From Nitrospiria bacterium (GTDB taxonomy: Bacteria > Nitrospirota > CAKKRA01 > 9FT-COMBO-42-15), in the NCBI GenBank assembly GCA_919903585.1, contig CAKKST010000125.1:1-29815 (forward strand): a DNA stretch of 29,815 nt, read 5' to 3'. A program made the translations under genes and the position numbers. Positions 6,450 through 13,488 of the stretch are shown here, piece after piece. The notes under the pieces were generated by a model, which was given only the letters and a program-made list of their open reading frames with translations, was not told where the DNA came from and made no database searches. The stretch's first letter is position 1; the number at the start of each line of letters is the position of its first letter.

Positions 6450-8557
6450 CTTAAAAATAACAAAAGCACAATAATTGTTATAAAGGAATATATAAGATAC
6501 ATCTGTATCCGCCCTTGTTGAAGCTTGCCGACCTTTCGGGATATCCAGATGCTCGCATCAGCTACAGGTTTGTAAAACAGCCCCCAGAAACGATCCCTCA
6601 CCTTAAGATGATAGCGCAGCCTCTTTGGAAAAAGTGGATTCCCTGTCGGATAAACTGCCCTGACATCCTCCCTAATGCTAAAGAGAAAACCAAATATCCT
6701 CCTTATAGGCATGGAAAATGATGCAGCGCTATACTGCATCCTGTTGGTAACCTTCTCAAAGCCGCAGTCCCAGAGGGGAGCCCTGTGTACAGCAGCCTTT
6801 CTGATATGAAGGAGTATATAGGCCAATAATACAACAGCAAGCACAACGATAAGGACAATGGGGGCTGAATAGGAAGCCCTCTCATGTGCAATTGGTGTAA
6901 GCCAGAGCCAGCCAAACTCCCCTGCTGTAATGGTGATCTTATCACCAACTAATTGTTCGGAAAGCGCATCCATCCACCCTATAGTCATTGTTGGCAAGAT
7001 GCCGAGGATAAGACATGCAAGTGCAGCCATTATCATGCCGATACGCATATACCAGTCTACCTCTAATCCGCCGTTCCCCCCTTTAACCCCTCTGTATCCC
7101 CCCTTGCTAAGGGGGGAATCAAAGGGGGGTGGGGAATTATGATGGCCGCGCCAGCGGCCCAAAAATGTTACACCGAATGCCATGACAAAACAGGCAGCAG
7201 ATAATGCAGCTGCAAGGGCGAGCAAGGCAGCGCCAAGAGGTATGAGGAGATTTAATAGTGGGGTCTGTAATGATGGTGAAAGCAGGAATGCCTGAAATGT
7301 AAGCCACTCAGAGACAAACCCGTTAAATGGCGGCAGTGCAGAAATAGAGATGCACCCCACAAGAAAGAGTGCAGCAGTCCATGGCATCTTATGTATAAGG
7401 CCTCCCATCTCCTCCATGCTGCGCTCCTTTGTCGCATAAAGCACAGCGCCAGCACCCATAAAGAGCAGCCCCTTAAACATGGCGTGGTTTAGTGTGTGAT
7501 AGAGCCCTGCAAGAAGACTAAGGGCAGCAAGCTGCGGCATCTCAAAATAGGTAAATATCATGGCAAGGCCTATCCCTATAAGGATTATACCTATATTCTC
7601 AACAGAGGAATAGGCAAGGAGCCTCTTTAAGTCGTGCTGCATTAAGGCATAAAGAACACCCAAAACAGCAGATATCAGGCCGAATATCAGCACAATAGCG
7701 CCCCACCACCAGTTTGATATGCCTATCAGGTCAAAGCTTACACGGACTATTCCATAAATAGCGGTCTTGAGCATTACGCCGCTCATTAAAGCGGATACAT
7801 TTGAAGGTGCAACAGGGTGCGCCTCTGGCAGCCACACATGAAACGGTATTACCCCTGCCTTTGCAGCAAATCCAAAGAAGGCCAGAAGAAAGGCAGCGGT
7901 TGCCCACCCTGCAGGGAATTCTGCCTGACGCATGGCATCAAAGGTATAGCCGTCAAAACCCTTAAACCCTGTTGTAAGTCCTGCAAGGATACCAAAGGAC
8001 AAGAGGATGGCAATAGCCCCGACATGGGCAACAACCAGATACAAAAAGGCTGCCCTCCTGTTTTCAACACGCTCGTCCTCAAACATCACAAGAAAATATG
8101 ATGACGCTGCCATAAGCTCCCATGAGATTAAGAAAGAGAGGGCATCGTCAGATAGAATCACCAGAAACATCCCGGTTATAAAGAGGCAATAGAATATCAC
8201 AAGATGCGTTACAGACCTGTGCCCAATAAAGCCCTTGACATATCCAAGTGAATAGACGGACACAAAAAATGATAAAAGCCCGACTACTACCAGAAAGAAA
8301 CCTGACAATGGATCAAGCCTAAGATGAAAGGGCAGGTCAGGAATACCCATTGATATTGTGGTAGACTCCACATACCCGGCGCCCACGCCCCATATCCCTG
8401 CGATTGAAGCCATTAGGCAGGATAGGGCTGTGATTGAAAAGGATACAGATATAAGGAGCTTTTGGTATTTATTTAAGAAGGCTGCTATAACTATCGCAGC
8501 TAAAAGCAGAATTATGGAAAAAAAAGCAGTCCCAAAAGGGGTTATGTCGCTAATCAT
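6446..8557 (-). CDS. hyfB: Antiporter-like membrane subunit, HyfB/NuoL-like
   Basis: 703-residue polytopic protein, first gene of the Ehr operon. Channel residues of the NuoL/M/N family are present: E147 in LISWELMAASSY and K233 in AAKAGVIPFHVWLPEAH. The region around NHAMFKGLLFMGAG (K in a membrane helix) and PPFNGFVSEW is also typical. The C-terminal segment RAPLWDCGFE is characteristic of hydrogenase-4 component B. Residues about 474-495, in a loop between membrane segments, are encoded by a palindromic repeat inserted in frame at 7074-7136. The ATG at 8557 lies downstream of a TTGACA-N17-TATATA promoter at 8608-8636. No strong ribosome binding site is visible. Confidence 0.9.
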   Translation of the reverse strand: MISDITPFGTAFFSIILLLAAIVIAAFLNKYQKLLISVSFSITALSCLMASIAGIWGVGAGYVESTTISMGIPDLPFHLRLDPLSGFFLVVVGLLSFFVSVYSLGYVKGFIGHRSVTHLVIFYCLFITGMFLVILSDDALSFLISWELMAASSYFLVMFEDERVENRRAAFLYLVVAHVGAIAILLSFGILAGLTTGFKGFDGYTFDAMRQAEFPAGWATAAFLLAFFGFAAKAGVIPFHVWLPEAHPVAPSNVSALMSGVMLKTAIYGIVRVSFDLIGISNWWWGAIVLIFGLISAVLGVLYALMQHDLKRLLAYSSVENIGIILIGIGLAMIFTYFEMPQLAALSLLAGLYHTLNHAMFKGLLFMGAGAVLYATKERSMEEMGGLIHKMPWTAALFLVGCISISALPPFNGFVSEWLTFQAFLLSPSLQTPLLNLLIPLGAALLALAAALSAACFVMAFGVTFLGRWRGHHNSPPPFDSPLSKGGYRGVKGGNGGLEVDWYMRIGMIMAALACLILGILPTMTIGWMDALSEQLVGDKITITAGEFGWLWLTPIAHERASYSAPIVLIVVLAVVLLAYILLHIRKAAVHRAPLWDCGFEKVTNRMQYSAASFSMPIRRIFGFLFSIREDVRAVYPTGNPLFPKRLRYHLKVRDRFWGLFYKPVADASIWISRKVGKLQQGRIQMYLIYSFITIIVLLLFLR
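7074..7136. repeat. Palindromic repeat inserted in frame in hyfB
   Basis: G/C-run inverted repeat: CCCCCC arms at 7075-7081 and about 7098-7103, and GGGGGG arms at 7111-7116 and 7124-7129. It is a different family from the element in hyfG. On the minus strand it reads as coding sequence for a stretch containing DSPLSKGGYRGVKGG, without a stop. Confidence 0.8.
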
Positions 8558-8607
8558 CTAATTATTCCATTATCAAAAAATAATACTAAGGAAACACTAT
8601 ATTTGTT

Positions 8608-8636
8608 TATATACTCCTCTCATTTTAATTTGTCAA
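8608..8636 (-). promoter_or_regulatory. Promoter of the Ehr operon
   Basis: On the minus strand the -35 TTGACA (8636-8631) is perfect and is followed after 17 bases by TATATA (8613-8608). Transcription would start about 40 bases upstream of the hyfB-like ATG. Its -35 box overlaps that of the divergent cytochrome promoter. Confidence 0.65.
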
Positions 8637-8659
8637 GTATTAGATTGATGTGCTATACT
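8630..8659 (+). promoter_or_regulatory. Promoter of the cytochrome c'-like gene
   Basis: TTGTCA (8630-8635), an 18-base spacer and TATACT (8654-8659), preceded by TG to make an extended -10 (TGCTATACT). It lies 30 bases ahead of the ATG at 8689, which rules out the in-frame GTG at 8650 as the start. Confidence 0.65.
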
Positions 8660-8688
8660 TATATAAAATTTTCCTTCGGAGGTCTTTT

Positions 8689-9153
8689 ATGAAAAAATAT
8701 ATCTTATTCTCAATCCTTATCCTTTTTTCTTCTCTGCCTGCCAATTCGGCAGAAGATACGCACAATAAGAAAGAGGGAATGATGCATCACAAGGCAACAG
8801 ACTCAAAGGATACAAGGGTTCAGTTGAATGTCCCTGATATGATGAAGGAGCATCAGAAGACAATGATGCGTGAGCACCTAAAGGCAGTGAACGAGATTGT
8901 AGCAGGATTGGCAGCAAATGACTTTGAACTTGTTTCACAGACAGCGCATAAGAAGCTCGGCTTAACAGATGAGATGAGGAATATGTGTTCAATGTTCGGG
9001 AATCAGGAATTTGAAAAAATCGGCCTTGAGTTTCACACAAAGGCAGATGAGCTCGGCGAGGTTGCAAAGACAAAGGACTTAAACAAGACGCTCCTTGCAT
9101 TGGATACAATGTTGAAAAGATGCAACCAATGCCACAGCATGTTTAAACAATAA
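8689..9153 (+). CDS. Secreted cytochrome c'-like mono-heme protein
   Basis: 154 residues from ATG 8689, which has GGAGG 6-7 bases upstream. An N-terminal signal peptide (MKKYILFSILILFSSLPANS, then A) directs it to the periplasm. The body is helical and Met/His/Lys rich. A single c-type heme site, CNQCH, lies about ten residues from the C-terminus, the usual place in class II cytochromes c (cytochrome c' and cytochrome c556 types). It is transcribed divergently from the Ehr operon, with the -35 boxes of the two promoters overlapping, so the two units may be reciprocally expressed. The electron partner is unknown. A role in NO or redox stress, or as an electron carrier, would be inference from the family. 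Confidence 0.8.
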   Translation: MKKYILFSILILFSSLPANSAEDTHNKKEGMMHHKATDSKDTRVQLNVPDMMKEHQKTMMREHLKAVNEIVAGLAANDFELVSQTAHKKLGLTDEMRNMCSMFGNQEFEKIGLEFHTKADELGEVAKTKDLNKTLLALDTMLKRCNQCHSMFKQ

Positions 9154-9167
9154 CAATTTCTGTTGCA

Positions 9168-9242
9168 GTCTTTGCGAGCGATAGCGAAGCAATCTCACTA
9201 AATAATATGGGTTGCTTCGTAGATTCGCTCCTTGCAATGACT
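9168..9242. repeat. REP-like inverted repeat
   Basis: Left arm TTGCGAGCGATAGCGAAGCA (from 9172) and right arm from TTGCTTCGTAGATTCGCTCC (9212) to GCAATGACT are near reverse complements. They follow the cytochrome stop and could form an mRNA 3' hairpin. The pattern resembles repeats common in Desulfobacterota, Nitrospirota and Chloroflexota genomes; that is recalled, not checked. Confidence 0.75.
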
Positions 9243-9306
9243 TTAATTTTGAAAGTATATAGGCAGGATATTCCTGTCTTGCCTATATATAAAATATAAT
9301 ACTCCT

Positions 9307-10185
9307 ATGCAAAATCTTCAATTCATCAAGGAAAGTCTTGACAAATTTTACAAAAGCTATAATCTTACAGAGCGTATCAACAGCGATCCCATAGAATTTC
9401 CACACAGATACAAAAGGCCAGAGGACATAGAGGTTGTCGGCTTTATTTCCTCAGCGCTTGCATACGGCAAGGTAACACTCTTTAAGCCTGTGCTTGAGCG
9501 GATATTCGGTGTAATGGGTAAAAGCCCTTATGATTTTACCCTCCATTTTGAGCCAAAGAAAGACAGCAGCCTCTTCAAAGGCATCAAATACAGGATGAAT
9601 AAAGAGGAGGATATTGTTTGTCTAATATATCTCATCAGCAGGGCTGTCAAGGAATTAGGCTCACTAAAACAGCTCTTTTTAAATTTCTACAGCCCCACGT
9701 ATGATGATATTGGCCCTGCTTTATCAGGCTTTGTTGATTATTTTTTAAAAACTGACACAGCGGTTGTTTATGGTAAAAAGGTATACCCCTTTGGCCTCCT
9801 GCAATTCCTTCCATCACCAGCAAAGGGAAGCACATGCAAGCGGCTTAATATGTTCCTCCGCTGGATGGTGCGCTCGGGCGATGGTGTTGACTTTGGCATC
9901 TGGAATGAGATACCTCCATCAAAACTGATTATCCCGCTTGATACGCATACAGCGAGGATATGCAGGCATATCAGCCTTACAAAGAGAAAAAATGCTGATT
10001 GGAAGATGGCAAAGGAGATTACAGAAAATCTAAAGAGCCTTGATCCTGATGACCCTGTGAAGTATGACTTTGCCATTTGCCATCTCGGCATCTCAGGTGA
10101 ATGTCCGTCAATACCATCAATTGACAAATGCAATAATTGCAATCTATCTGATATATGCCTGCCTGCGCTGGAGGCTGTGAGATGA
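9307..10185 (+). CDS. TIGR02757/DUF2400 family protein with C-terminal Cys cluster
   Basis: 292 residues. The family signature is clear: DPIEFPHRYKRPEDIEVVGF near the N-terminus, then ALAYGKV, the FLRWMVRSGDGVDFGIW block, IPLDTHTARICRHI, and DPVKYDFAICHLGISG. The C-terminus carries C-x8-C-x2-C-x5-C, close to the [4Fe-4S] loop of endonuclease III-type helix-hairpin-helix glycosylases (C-x6-C-x2-C-x5-C). The family has no assigned biochemical role that I know of. The stop overlaps the DNA ligase start by ATGA, suggesting a nucleic-acid job. No Shine-Dalgarno is visible before the ATG, and TATAAT ends 6 bases upstream (9295-9300), so the mRNA could be leaderless. Confidence 0.88.
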   Translation: MQNLQFIKESLDKFYKSYNLTERINSDPIEFPHRYKRPEDIEVVGFISSALAYGKVTLFKPVLERIFGVMGKSPYDFTLHFEPKKDSSLFKGIKYRMNKEEDIVCLIYLISRAVKELGSLKQLFLNFYSPTYDDIGPALSGFVDYFLKTDTAVVYGKKVYPFGLLQFLPSPAKGSTCKRLNMFLRWMVRSGDGVDFGIWNEIPPSKLIIPLDTHTARICRHISLTKRKNADWKMAKEITENLKSLDPDDPVKYDFAICHLGISGECPSIPSIDKCNNCNLSDICLPALEAVR

Positions 10186-11903
10186 AATTCTCAGAACTTG
10201 TCGTCTGCTTTGAGAGGCTTGAGGCAACAACAAAGAGGCTGGAGATGTTTGACATCCTTGCCGGGCTTTTCAAACATTCAGGGCAGAAGGATATAGATAA
10301 GATTATTTATATGAGTCAGGGGCAGCTTCTGCCAGCCTTTCACGGCCTTGAGACAGGCATGTCTGAAAAGCTGTTAATAAGGGCGCTCTCTCAGGCAACA
10401 GGAAATGATAACGGCGATATTACCAAGGAATTTAAAAAATCAGGCGACCTCGGTTTAACTGCTGAGCAAATTATTAAAAAGAAGGGTGATGGGCTTTCTG
10501 TTACTGATGTATACAATGAACTGCTAAAGCTCCCGCATATAACAGGTGAAGGGAGTGTGGAGAAGAAGATAAGCATCCTCTCAAACCTCTTTTCTGCTTC
10601 ATCCAAAACAGAGGCAAAATATATTGCAAGGTTTGTGATAGGAAGGCTGCGGCTCGGCGTCGGCGACCAGACCGTGCTTGATGCGCTTGCCCTCTCAATT
10701 GGAGACAGGTCGCACAAACCTGACCTTGAACGTGCATATAATCTATGCTCAGATTTAGGGCTTGTTGGGAAGATACTTTTAGAAGAAGGCATAGAAGGCA
10801 TAAGAAAGACAAAGGTTCAGCTTGGCTATCCTATTCGCATGGCCTTGTGTGAACGGCTGCCTTCTGCTGAAAAGATAGTAGAGAAGATTGGCCGATGCGC
10901 CATAGAGAGTAAATATGACGGATTCAGGTGTCAGGTGCATAAGACAAAAAGCGGTGTAGAGATATTCTCAAGAAATTTAGAGAGGACAACACTTATGTTC
11001 CCGGAGATAGTTGAAGGGGCGAAGAGGCATATAAAGGCAATGGAGTGCATATTTGAAGGCGAGGCGCTGGCATATAATGACGCAACAGGAGAGCTTTTCC
11101 CCTTTCAGGTAACCATGCAGAGAAAGAGGAAGCACGGGGTAGAAGAGATGGCAAAGGAGTTCCCGCTGAAATTTTTTGTATTTGACCTGCTCTATGTGGA
11201 CGGCGTGGATTATACAGAATATCCATATCAGAAAAGACGGCTGAAGATGTATGAGATTATAGAGAGGAATACTGTTATGGAACCGTCGGAGACGATTATT
11301 ACTGATGACCCTGAGGCAATAACCAAATTCTTTGAGGATACTGTAAGCAGGGGGCTTGAAGGTATAATTGCAAAGAGGCTTGATGCGCCCTATTCTGCCG
11401 GCGCGAGAAATTTTAACTGGATAAAATTAAAGCGCAGCTATAAGGGTGAGCTCGCAGATACAATAGATGTGTGCATCGTCGGCTACTTTGCGGGCAAGGG
11501 CCAGCGCGCAAAATTCGGCGTTGGCGCACTACTCGGCGCTGTATATGACCCTGATTCTGACTCTTTCAAGACTGTATCAAAGGTAGGATCGGGCTTTTCT
11601 GATGAGGAATGGACAAAATTAAAAGAGATGCTAAATCAGACCGCAATAGGCCATAAGCCTGCGAGGGTTGATTCACTTATAGAGCCGGATGTCTGGGTAA
11701 CTCCCACTTATGTTGTTACAGTTACAGCAGATGAGATTACCCGCTCTCCTACTCATACTGCCGGCAGGGAGGATGAAGAGGGTTATGCCCTCCGCTTTCC
11801 AAGGGCGCAGGGATTTATAAGGGAGGACAAGAACCCTGAGGATGCAACAACAGTGGCAGAGATAATTGAGATGTTTGAGATGCAGAAGAGCATGAAGGTA
11901 TGA
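10182..11903 (+). CDS. lig: ATP-dependent DNA ligase (archaeal LigI-like)
   Basis: 573 residues from the ATG at 10182, which overlaps the previous stop; the frame is open further upstream to 10155 but that extension lacks family features. It seals nicks in duplex DNA using ATP. An N-terminal DNA-binding domain of about 200 residues precedes the catalytic core. Nucleotidyltransferase motifs are intact: motif I K244-Y-D-G with the adenylated lysine, motif III FEGEALAY, IIIa FVFDLLYVDG, motif IV GLEGIIAKR and motif V NWIKLKRSY. A C-terminal OB fold follows. Length and domain order match archaeal and eukaryotic-like LigI rather than the short bacterial LigD cores. As bacteria carry NAD-dependent LigA, this is probably an accessory repair ligase. 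Confidence 0.93.
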   Translation: MKFSELVVCFERLEATTKRLEMFDILAGLFKHSGQKDIDKIIYMSQGQLLPAFHGLETGMSEKLLIRALSQATGNDNGDITKEFKKSGDLGLTAEQIIKKKGDGLSVTDVYNELLKLPHITGEGSVEKKISILSNLFSASSKTEAKYIARFVIGRLRLGVGDQTVLDALALSIGDRSHKPDLERAYNLCSDLGLVGKILLEEGIEGIRKTKVQLGYPIRMALCERLPSAEKIVEKIGRCAIESKYDGFRCQVHKTKSGVEIFSRNLERTTLMFPEIVEGAKRHIKAMECIFEGEALAYNDATGELFPFQVTMQRKRKHGVEEMAKEFPLKFFVFDLLYVDGVDYTEYPYQKRRLKMYEIIERNTVMEPSETIITDDPEAITKFFEDTVSRGLEGIIAKRLDAPYSAGARNFNWIKLKRSYKGELADTIDVCIVGYFAGKGQRAKFGVGALLGAVYDPDSDSFKTVSKVGSGFSDEEWTKLKEMLNQTAIGHKPARVDSLIEPDVWVTPTYVVTVTADEITRSPTHTAGREDEEGYALRFPRAQGFIREDKNPEDATTVAEIIEMFEMQKSMKV

Positions 11904-12988
11904 TTTATATTGCTTTAGGCCTGAGCATGTTACTCATATTTTCTGGATGCGGGAATGGAACGATGACGGTCTCACAGGCAGAGGTTGAGGAAAAAATTAC
12001 ATACCCAATAGAGCAAAAATATATTTTCCCTGCCCATAAAAATAGCGGCGCCTTCTTTAATCCATGGCCTTCGCCTGTTGAAAGGAAGAGGCCTGCAACA
12101 GGCTTTGTTGCAAAATTATTATTAAAGCATCAGCTTAATCTCAACAGCCCAAAGAAACCTACCTTCTCAGGATTTCCTGAGATAAAGAATGGTGAGGTTG
12201 GCTTTACATTCATCGGCCATGCAACATACCGCATTGCGTGGCAGGATTTTGTTGCGCTCACAGATCCCTTTTTCAGCAAGAGGGCATCGCCATTTTCATG
12301 GTTTGGCCCAAAACGCAAGCTCTTGCCTGCTGTTTCTATGGAAGAAATGGGAAGGGTTGATGTCATCCTTATTTCCCATAACCACTATGACCACCTTGAT
12401 GAGCTTGCAGCAAGATACTGGGGGAATAAGGCGCTCTTTGTTGTGCCTCTTGGATTAAAGAAATGGTTTAATAAAGGGGGGATAACAAAGGTTGTTGAGC
12501 TTGACTGGGGCCAGCAGATAACAATTGGAGATGCAAAGATTACAGCCCTCCCTGTAATGCACTGGAGCAAGCGCAAGTGGTCTGATGACAGGCAGAGCCT
12601 CTGGGCAGCGTATGTTATTCAGAAGGATGGAAAGAACATATATTTTGCTGGTGATACAGGCTACGGCCCTGTATTTAAATTGGCAGGTGAGCTTTTTCCA
12701 TCAATAGATGCTGCTATCCTCCCCATTGGCGGCTATGAGCCTCGTGATGTCCTTGGCCAGAATCATATAAACCCTGAAGAGGCTGTTCAGGCATTGCTTG
12801 ACTTAAATGCAAAGATTGGTCTTGGAAACCATTGGGGCACAATCCAGCTTACAGAGGAGCCAATGGACGAGCCGCCGAAGAGGCTTGCAGATGCAGTTGC
12901 CAAGACGGGTTTACCGTCAGATAGATTTCGCGTCCTTCAGACAGGGGAGAGTCTTAAGCTTTTATTACCTTCTCAAGTTGCTCCTTAA
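11900..12988 (+). CDS. MBL-fold metal-dependent hydrolase lipoprotein (NAPE-PLD/UlaG-like)
   Basis: 362 residues. The N-terminus is a lipoprotein signal with lipobox F-S-G-C17, so the mature protein should be lipid-anchored outside the cytoplasm. The metallo-beta-lactamase metal site is present: H160-N-H162-Y-D164-H165. Later ligands are likely D in YFAGDTGYGP and H in GLGNHWGT. The FIGHATYRI and ALTDPFFSKRASPFSWFGPKR segments match the NAPE-phospholipase D-like branch, so a phosphodiesterase on lipids is a reasonable guess, not proven. The ATG overlaps the ligase stop (ATGA). The gene end overlaps the convergent ferritin-like gene by 35 bases. Confidence 0.88.
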   Translation: MIYIALGLSMLLIFSGCGNGTMTVSQAEVEEKITYPIEQKYIFPAHKNSGAFFNPWPSPVERKRPATGFVAKLLLKHQLNLNSPKKPTFSGFPEIKNGEVGFTFIGHATYRIAWQDFVALTDPFFSKRASPFSWFGPKRKLLPAVSMEEMGRVDVILISHNHYDHLDELAARYWGNKALFVVPLGLKKWFNKGGITKVVELDWGQQITIGDAKITALPVMHWSKRKWSDDRQSLWAAYVIQKDGKNIYFAGDTGYGPVFKLAGELFPSIDAAILPIGGYEPRDVLGQNHINPEEAVQALLDLNAKIGLGNHWGTIQLTEEPMDEPPKRLADAVAKTGLPSDRFRVLQTGESLKLLLPSQVAP

Positions 12989-13367
12989 ACTCCTTTAGAT
13001 GCCCCTCTTCTTCTTCCAGAATATGCCTTAGCTTTTTCTTTATCTCCTCATTAGGTATTTGGCTGATATGATCCTTGTACTGGGCTATTGCCCCTTCCTC
13101 AAGGCCAATCAATCTCTTTAAAAAACCCTCTGCCCCTTCCCTGCCAAAGTTCAGGGGCTTGTGCTCCATAGATGGAATGCCGCTTAAATCAACAATAAGC
13201 TCTGCAAGCCACTCTGTATGGCGCATCTCGTCCTTTGCCACCTCTTCCATTTTTCTGCTCGGCGGGCAGTTCTCTGTAACAAAGGAGTTTCTCATATAAA
13301 TCAGTATCGCCTCAATCTCGCCTGTAATGTCCTCATTCAGTAATTTTATAATCTCTTCCTTTTTCAT
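12954..13367 (-). CDS. Ferritin-like diiron protein (bacterioferritin-like)
   Basis: 137 residues, four-helix ferritin-like protein for iron storage or oxidation. Diiron ligands read as E in GEIEAIL (helix A), ExxH in DEMRHTEW (helix B), E in GLEEGAIAQY (helix C) and ExxH in EEEEGHLKEF (helix D). The start chosen is ATG 13367, with GGAGG 6 bases upstream (13374-13378). The in-frame TTG at 13373 abuts that site and is unlikely. The promoter at 13398-13426 carries a 13-bp palindrome on its -10 box, which suggests control by a PerR/Fur-family repressor. The 3' end overlaps the convergent MBL gene. Confidence 0.87.
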   Translation of the reverse strand: MKKEEIIKLLNEDITGEIEAILIYMRNSFVTENCPPSRKMEEVAKDEMRHTEWLAELIVDLSGIPSMEHKPLNFGREGAEGFLKRLIGLEEGAIAQYKDHISQIPNEEIKKKLRHILEEEEGHLKEFKEQLEKVIKA

Positions 13368-13390
13368 TTTCAACCTCCTGCAAAGAATTT

Positions 13391-13403
13391 TAGAATAATT
13401 CTA
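13391..13403. promoter_or_regulatory. Candidate PerR/Fur-family operator
   Basis: TAGAATAATTCTA is a perfect 13-bp palindrome (6-1-6). It resembles the PerR 7-1-7 box (TTATAATnATTATAA) with a few mismatches and covers the -10 of the ferritin-like gene promoter. Confidence 0.45.
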
Positions 13404-13426
13404 TGCGGCTATACTGTTTATGTCAA
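13398..13426 (-). promoter_or_regulatory. Promoter of the ferritin-like gene
   Basis: On the minus strand TTGACA (13426-13421), 17 bases, then TAGAAT (13403-13398). It is placed about 30 bases ahead of the ATG at 13367. Confidence 0.65.
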
Positions 13427-13454
13427 GGGATTTTGACACCATTCATTTCTTCTC

Positions 13455-13482
13455 TTGACAAAAACCTGCTTTGTGTTAAATT
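13455..13482 (+). promoter_or_regulatory. Candidate promoter giving a leaderless transcript
   Basis: TTGACA at 13455-13460, 16 bases, then TAAATT at 13477-13482. Only 6 bases separate the -10 from the ATG at 13489, and no Shine-Dalgarno is seen there. Confidence 0.4.
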
Positions 13483-13488
13483 ATCACC

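Noticed and set aside
1108..8557. Annotation as a hydrogenase-4 or formate hydrogenlyase
   Set aside because: Gene order fits, but the large subunit has none of the four Ni-binding cysteines, so hydrogen chemistry is not expected.
8650..8691. GTG at 8650 as start of the cytochrome gene
   Set aside because: It would place the -10 box inside the coding region; ATG 8689 has GGAGG and begins a proper signal peptide.
9168..9300. tRNA or small RNA gene between cytochrome and DUF2400 genes
   Set aside because: The structure is a simple inverted repeat; no cloverleaf or conserved tRNA bases can be found.
10155..10181. N-terminal extension of the DNA ligase to 10155
   Set aside because: The added residues overlap the DUF2400 coding end and lack a ribosome binding site; ATG 10182 makes an ATGA junction.
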